From Blastocystis sp. Blastoise (taxonomy: Eukaryota > Sar > Bigyra > Opalinata > Blastocystidae): DNA of 64,000 nucleotides. Location: the NCBI GenBank assembly GCA_039096225.1, contig JBBPEB010000034.1, positions 1,240,001 to 1,304,000 of the forward strand, written 5' to 3'. The stretch's first letter is position 1. Every line of letters begins with the position of its first letter. A program made the translations under genes and the position numbers. The notes under the pieces are model-generated. The model was not told the DNA's origin and ran no database searches. It saw nothing but the letters and a program-made list of their open reading frames with translations. Below, piece after piece: positions 58,229 to 64,000 of this stretch.

Positions 58229-58612
58229 ACGATAAACAAAAGTAATTATAAGTATATATGAATAGAAAATAATATATATATATATAAAATTATAGAAAAA
58301 CACAATAAAAGTTACAAGAAAGGAATACCAATGTGAAAGAAAAAAAAAAAGGGAAATATTAGAATAAAAAAAGATTATGTATAAATATATATATATATAT
58401 ATATACGAAAGCAACAAAGCTATTAATACACCAAGAGAACAAAATACATAAAAAATAAAATATATATTATATAAAATAGTTAATAAAAATAATATAAAAT
58501 AGTATAATAAACCACATAAATATGTAAATATAAAAAATAAATATATAATAGATAAAGACAAATATAATAAAAAAAAAAATAAAAATATAATATATATATT
58601 TACATAAGATAC

Positions 58613-59302
58613 CTAAAATTGTAACCCAATTCATCTCAAATAACATTACAAGACTATAAACAAGACAAAGAATCCAAATAGAAGCAAAAGAAGAAAAATA
58701 TCAAGCACAATGGAGACGATGATCATCTCTTTGATAACAAAAACTATATATAAATACTGTATATAAATAAATAAGATGATAATAAATATATTTATAATAA
58801 TATAAAAGTAAATAAAGAATAAAAAATAATAAAAAAAAAAGAAAAAATAAATAAATAAAAATATACAGGAAAAAGGATATTTTTGATAAAGAAGAGATCA
58901 TTTGAGTAGAATAGAAAGGTCATAAAGAACATCATAATAGTTTGAGAGCATTAAAACCAAAGAAGAAAGGAAACAACGAACCCATGATGGGTGAATTAAC
59001 CTTTAAACTATATAAAATAATAATAAAATGAATAGAATAAATATATAAATACCTTGTAGATTGTTTGAACACATTAAAACCAACAAGAAAGGAAACCAAC
59101 ACAGAGATCACCAATCAGGTAACACCAAGACTTCCTAAATAAATATATAATATTAAATAGATAAATAATATAGAATATATACCATTTTAAGCACTTTTTG
59201 AAGAACAGCAAAAGGAATGGAGATTTTGAAGAATGGAGAGACTACAAGACCTAAGAATGAGACAGCTAGGAGATATAGAGATGATAAATAGATAACATAC
59301 AT
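58613..59302 (-). pseudogene. Possible membrane-protein gene (B2)
   Basis: Copy of the four-exon candidate in B1. Here the third exon (58875-59020) is diverged and joins the fourth in frame: NSPIMGSLFPFFFGFNALKL, TGA, CSL, TGA, PFYSTQMISSLSKISFFL, then FCYQRDDHRLHCA, TGA, YFSSFASIWILCLV. Read with TGA as Trp the blocks form a continuous membrane-like protein; read with standard stops it is broken. Confidence 0.35.
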
Positions 59303-60566
59303 AATTAATTAAAAAGATAAAGTTTTGATAAATATATAAGATAGATAAATAATGAAATTTGAAATTGTTTTTAGTGAAGACAAAAGAAAAGTGTCATTAT
59401 AAATAAGAATCACGATTTCATGAATGGATCTCGTTATAATTTGAATAAATTTTATGTTTTTTTTAAAACTTGTTTTTTAAAAATAGTTTTTCTTTAGATA
59501 ATGTGTTGTTTTAAATATAAATGTGTTTTTGAATGTTTATAATAACTCAAGATGTAAACATTATTAGTAAATTTATTTTATTGAATTATTTTATAGATAA
59601 AAAAATAGTGATCCGTGACAAAAAGCTTTAATAAAGAGTATTTAGCATATATTATAGACTTATAAAGCAATTCAAGATGAAAATGAGTTCAAATATTGTT
59701 TAATTATTGATATTAAGAGATAAAAAGGTGATGTTTATAATTGTATTTCAAATGAGTTTATTGAGTTTATATTGAGTTGATAGAGCTTATGCTTGATAGA
59801 ATAGAGTTGATTTAGATTTATTTATTATTAAACAGTGAATGGATTGACAATGTTAACTTTTTATTGATTAAATGATTATAAATTGTGTTTAAAATAGTAT
59901 ATAGAGATAAAAAAATAAAAAAATAATTTATATTATAATGATATTTATAAAAGAATATTAAAAATGTAAAACACAGATCGTTGTTTTATTCGTTTACGGT
60001 AAAAGTTAAATGAATCCGTATAATTTTATTTTAATTCTTGAAATATAGAAAAAATTGACACTTGGTCTTTGATTTATTTTTTTTTTAAGTTATGTGTTGC
60101 TGTGATGCTTTATTCAGATTGAATATATTAAATTCAATAAATAAACAATGTTCCGCTTCAATATTTAGTATATATTTTATATATTATTTTAGTTAATTGC
60201 ATTCTTTTGTTTAGGTTACATGATTATTTAAGATTTGGTCTGTTATTGTGTTATAGAATAGGTCAATATAATGTTTCAAATAACATATTGGATTAAAGAA
60301 ATACTTTTAGTATGCATTTCTATTTTGAATTAGTTTTATTTATTTTATATACATATATTTTATAGTATTAAAATGATTAGAGAGTATATCACGTAGTTAT
60401 CGTGATTATTAATTGAATTCCGTATTGTATTTTGATGAATTAATTGTAATATATATATATATATTTTTTTTAATTTCTTATTTATTTTAATTTTTAATTA
60501 AAATTATTATTTAAATTAATTCATTTATATTAGAGTTATTTAATTATTATTCTTTTTATATTTTAT

Positions 60567-60641
<75 letters not shown>

Positions 60642-60723
60642 TTAAAGATTCAAACGAGTTTTAAAATTAGATTTTGATTTTTTTTTAAGACATTTATATT
60701 TTTTAATTTTAATGTAATGAATA

Positions 60724-60763
<40 letters not shown>

Positions 60764-61100
60764 TTATTATATATATAGGAAATAATTAATTCAACTGTAT
60801 TATTTATTGTGTTGGTAATAATACAGAAATAAATTGCTAATAAGTTACTTACTCATTATATATATGAGGAATAGAGTATATATAAATATATATTACTTAT
60901 TATATATAATAGATGTGTTGTTATGATGGTGTTTAAATATATAAATATTGTAAATATCTTTTTTATCTCCTTCAACACATATATTCTTTTATCTATTTAT
61001 TTTTTTATTATTATATTTGTTCTTATTATAATTATATTTTTATTATATATATATAGTTAACAAATAAAGATATTGATATATTAAACGAATCTGTTCATAA

Positions 61101-61131
<31 letters not shown>

Positions 61132-61187
61132 GAATACATTCAAACTATTACTATTATATGTAAATTACTCACTCTCCTCACTAATCA

Positions 61188-61230
<43 letters not shown>

Positions 61231-61310
61231 TTAAAAAAAAAAGAACTGATAAGAAATATATATATATATATATATAGAAACAAAAACAATTGAGATGTTA
61301 TTAACTAGAT
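59303..61310. other. AT-rich spacer with microsatellites in B2
   Basis: Near-identical to the B1 spacer, with TA and TTA arrays at about 60570-60640 and 60723-60763. No gene seen. Confidence 0.6.
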
Positions 61311-61992
61311 AGTTATTTGAATGTTATCCTTATTTATATTTATATATCCTATATTTGGTCTTTATTATTTAAAATGGAATTATTTTTAGGAATAAATAAA
61401 TTGAATATTACATTTGAATTGCTAGTTTTGAAAATAAATAATATTGGAATTATTTTTGTGTTAAAAGATATCTTATTAATTAATATATAGATGTAAATAT
61501 ATCGATTTATATACAATATATTATATTATCTAAAAAGAAAAGAAATAGGATATTATATATAGTTTAAAAAAATATAAGATAGCTATAAATTTATTATTAA
61601 ATATTTTAAACTTATATATATATTGAAATATCGATTATAAATGAAGGAAGAACTATTCTATAGGTATATATATATACTTATTATAGTTATAATTAATATA
61701 TTTATTCTTATTATAGTTTTATGTTATTTTTATATATTTTATATAGTCATAAAAAAATTAATACATCTTGAATATTATTATTCTATTCTCCTATTAATGT
61801 AGTTACTTATATTCTTCTATTTAATAAATAATATATGAGATTATTTTTATTGATTTCCTAAATAAGAAATCTTATGGTTATAAAATAGTTTATGATATTG
61901 AAGAATATAAGGTGATGAAACCAATTCATACTGAATTCGAAGAAAATCTTAAAAAATGAATATTACTATTATTTTTATTTAAAAAAGGAACA

Positions 61993-62139
<147 letters not shown>

Positions 62140-63470
62140 ATAAAAACTATATACCTATGCACTACGTCTACATGAAACAGATACATATCTGAAATTCTTC
62201 TTAAAAATTTCAGTAATTGGCTTGATATTTAAAGTATTTTTTTAGATGATTCTTTGAAGAATATATGTCGTGAATTGTTATGTTATTATAATAATTTAGT
62301 TATTGTTCTATATAAAGAAAGTTTATTAGGATTATGTGATGAATTGAATTATTGTGATACTGTATTATGATTATATATAGAGAAAGATCAAGGAGTTATA
62401 AAAGTGGAATATGGAAATCTTATTATACCTATTATAGAAGGTATTTTATTATGTAGATTATTTGAAGAAGCTAAATTCAAAAACAATTTATAATATAAAT
62501 TGTCATTCTATTTTAAATTATTATCTTTATTAGATTATGAAGAATTAAAATAATTATTATTTAAGATATTATTATGTTTATTTATAAAAGATTTATGTAT
62601 ACCTCCTATTCAATCAGAAGAAGATATAACTATATTATTAGCTCATGTATTTGTAAGAAAGGTTTAGATACTCGTAATTTAACATATTTAAAAAGTTATT
62701 ATGAGTTATTAGATATAGGAGAGATCTTAGTAGTTTATTTATTCTTTATATATTAGGTGTTATTGAATGAATATATGAAATAATTATAATAATAATAAAA
62801 ATTATAAAATTATTAAAAGAAGAAAAATATATATAAATGAAAATGATGAGAATATTGAAAATAAAAATAAAAATAAAAATATAATAAAATAAATATAAAA
62901 ATTGAAATTGAATAATCTATAAACATGACTACTATTACTTCTAAAGTAGATTCAAATCGAATTAAAACAAAATTTAGTCAAGATTGTATTTATGGTTGAT
63001 GTATAAAGAAAATAGTTGAATGTATTGGTGATTATAATAATAATAAAAATAAATGGAAATCTTTATTATTTGATTTATGAACTCCTTTATATGAAGTATT
63101 ACTGAATACTACTTTTAAGATTAAAGAAAATACTATTATTATTAAAATTATTTTTTCTTCTTTATAATATTTATATAATATTTAACTATTACTATTACCT
63201 ACTTTAGTTGAATATTTATCATTATGTATTGATTCTGGTAAATAATTACTGTAAGTATTGCTAATGATATTATTACTATATTTATAATTTATTACGTATT
63301 AGAAGATGAAATATATAATTTTAAGAAATTAACAAAGAATAAAAGTAAATAAGAAACTGAAATAAAATGAGAAAAGAAATGAAATACATTGATAATGATA
63401 TTAATGATGAAATAGAAAAACTAAAAGAAAATATTAAAGGAAAAAAAAAAATGTAATGATTAACAAAGAG

Positions 63471-63517
63471 GTATATAATATTATATATTTATTTTTTATT
63501 CATTATTATATATATAG
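63471..63517 (+). other. 47-nt spliceosomal-type intron present in C3, absent in C2
   Basis: Starts GTATATAATATT, ends TATATATAG, and lies between AACAAAGAG and AAGAGTTAGTAG. C2 reads AACAAAGAG directly followed by AAGAGTTAGTAG. C1 has the same 47-nt stretch (18876-18922) with a mutated first base. Confidence 0.85.
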
Positions 63518-64000
63518 AAGAGTTAGTAGATCCTATATTGACTTGTAAAGATATAGTTTATATTGCAATCCTTCTTGATATTATTCTATTTTATATACAG
63601 AGAGACTTAAATTTATGTATATATATTTTTAGATTAGTCATAATATATTAATATATATATTCTATTTATTTTTTTATTTATTATAACTATACTAACTATT
63701 CCATCTATATATAGAGAGAGTTATTATTATTATGAATTCATGTAACTGATTTAGTTATTTATTTTATATGTTCTACTACTCCTATTACTGTCTCTACACT
63801 TATTTACTCTTCTTATTTCTTTCTTTTAATCTTATAAATACTCTTCTTCTTTTATTATATTAAAAAAATTGTAAATTAAGATAAGATTTATTTAATTCAT
63901 TTTAACTACTATATATTCTTAAATTCTTTAATTATCTTCAACTAAAGAATATATATTTTATTATTAGCTTATTATTTATATCTTTCTAAAAAATGAATTG

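Overview
The window is nuclear DNA of an AT-rich protist. Evidence: genes broken by many very short introns (about 35-60 nt) of the form GTATAT...TATAG, Asn/Ser-rich proteins, abundant TA and AAT/TTA microsatellites, and vertebrate-type TTAGGG telomere repeats. The recognisable genes are an extracellular fibro-slime/filamin-like protein, a BTB-TLDc protein and an LRR protein. This mix recalls amoebozoans or similar anaerobic protists, but the sequence alone does not fix the lineage.

Layout. 1-16.4 kb is ordinary single-copy DNA: a secreted fibro-slime/filamin-repeat gene (minus strand, 3' end off the left edge), a BTB-like plus leucine-rich-repeat gene (7466-11233, +) and a BTB-TLDc gene (13057-14628, +), separated by AT-rich spacers.

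From about 16.5 kb to the right edge the window is an imperfect tandem array of one large unit with three blocks. C is a decayed plus-strand gene (16.5-19.95, 41.2-44.3 and 61.3-64.0 kb). A carries a minus-strand tyrosine recombinase gene of at least 22 exons (20.0-26.9 and 44.4-51.4 kb) and a following gene-poor stretch. B contains subtelomere-like repeats, two tRNA-like hairpins and a possible membrane-protein gene (35.1-41.1 and 55.26-61.3 kb). The order is C1-A1-S-B1-C2-A2-B2-C3. S (30.7-35.1 kb) exists only in the first copy and holds a small satellite, interstitial TTAGGG arrays, long G runs and repeated subtelomeric units. In the second copy S is replaced by two TTAGGG repeats exactly at the A2/B2 joint. 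The array looks like subtelomeric DNA that has been duplicated and joined through telomere sequence.

The most interesting object is the recombinase. When its exons are spliced at GTATAT/TATAG boundaries they stay in frame to a protein of about 1,800 residues. It has a repetitive Ser/Pro/Asn-rich N-terminus, a central tyrosine-recombinase catalytic domain, a poly-Asn region and a distinct C-terminal region. An 11-bp iteron-like array lies upstream. The two copies carry different lesions, so neither is clearly functional as assembled. A second notable point is one 47-nt intron that is precisely absent from C2 but present in the nearly identical C3.

The exon models were built by hand from splice-site and frame logic. 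The 33.4-35.1 kb stretch may contain assembly or base-calling artefacts.
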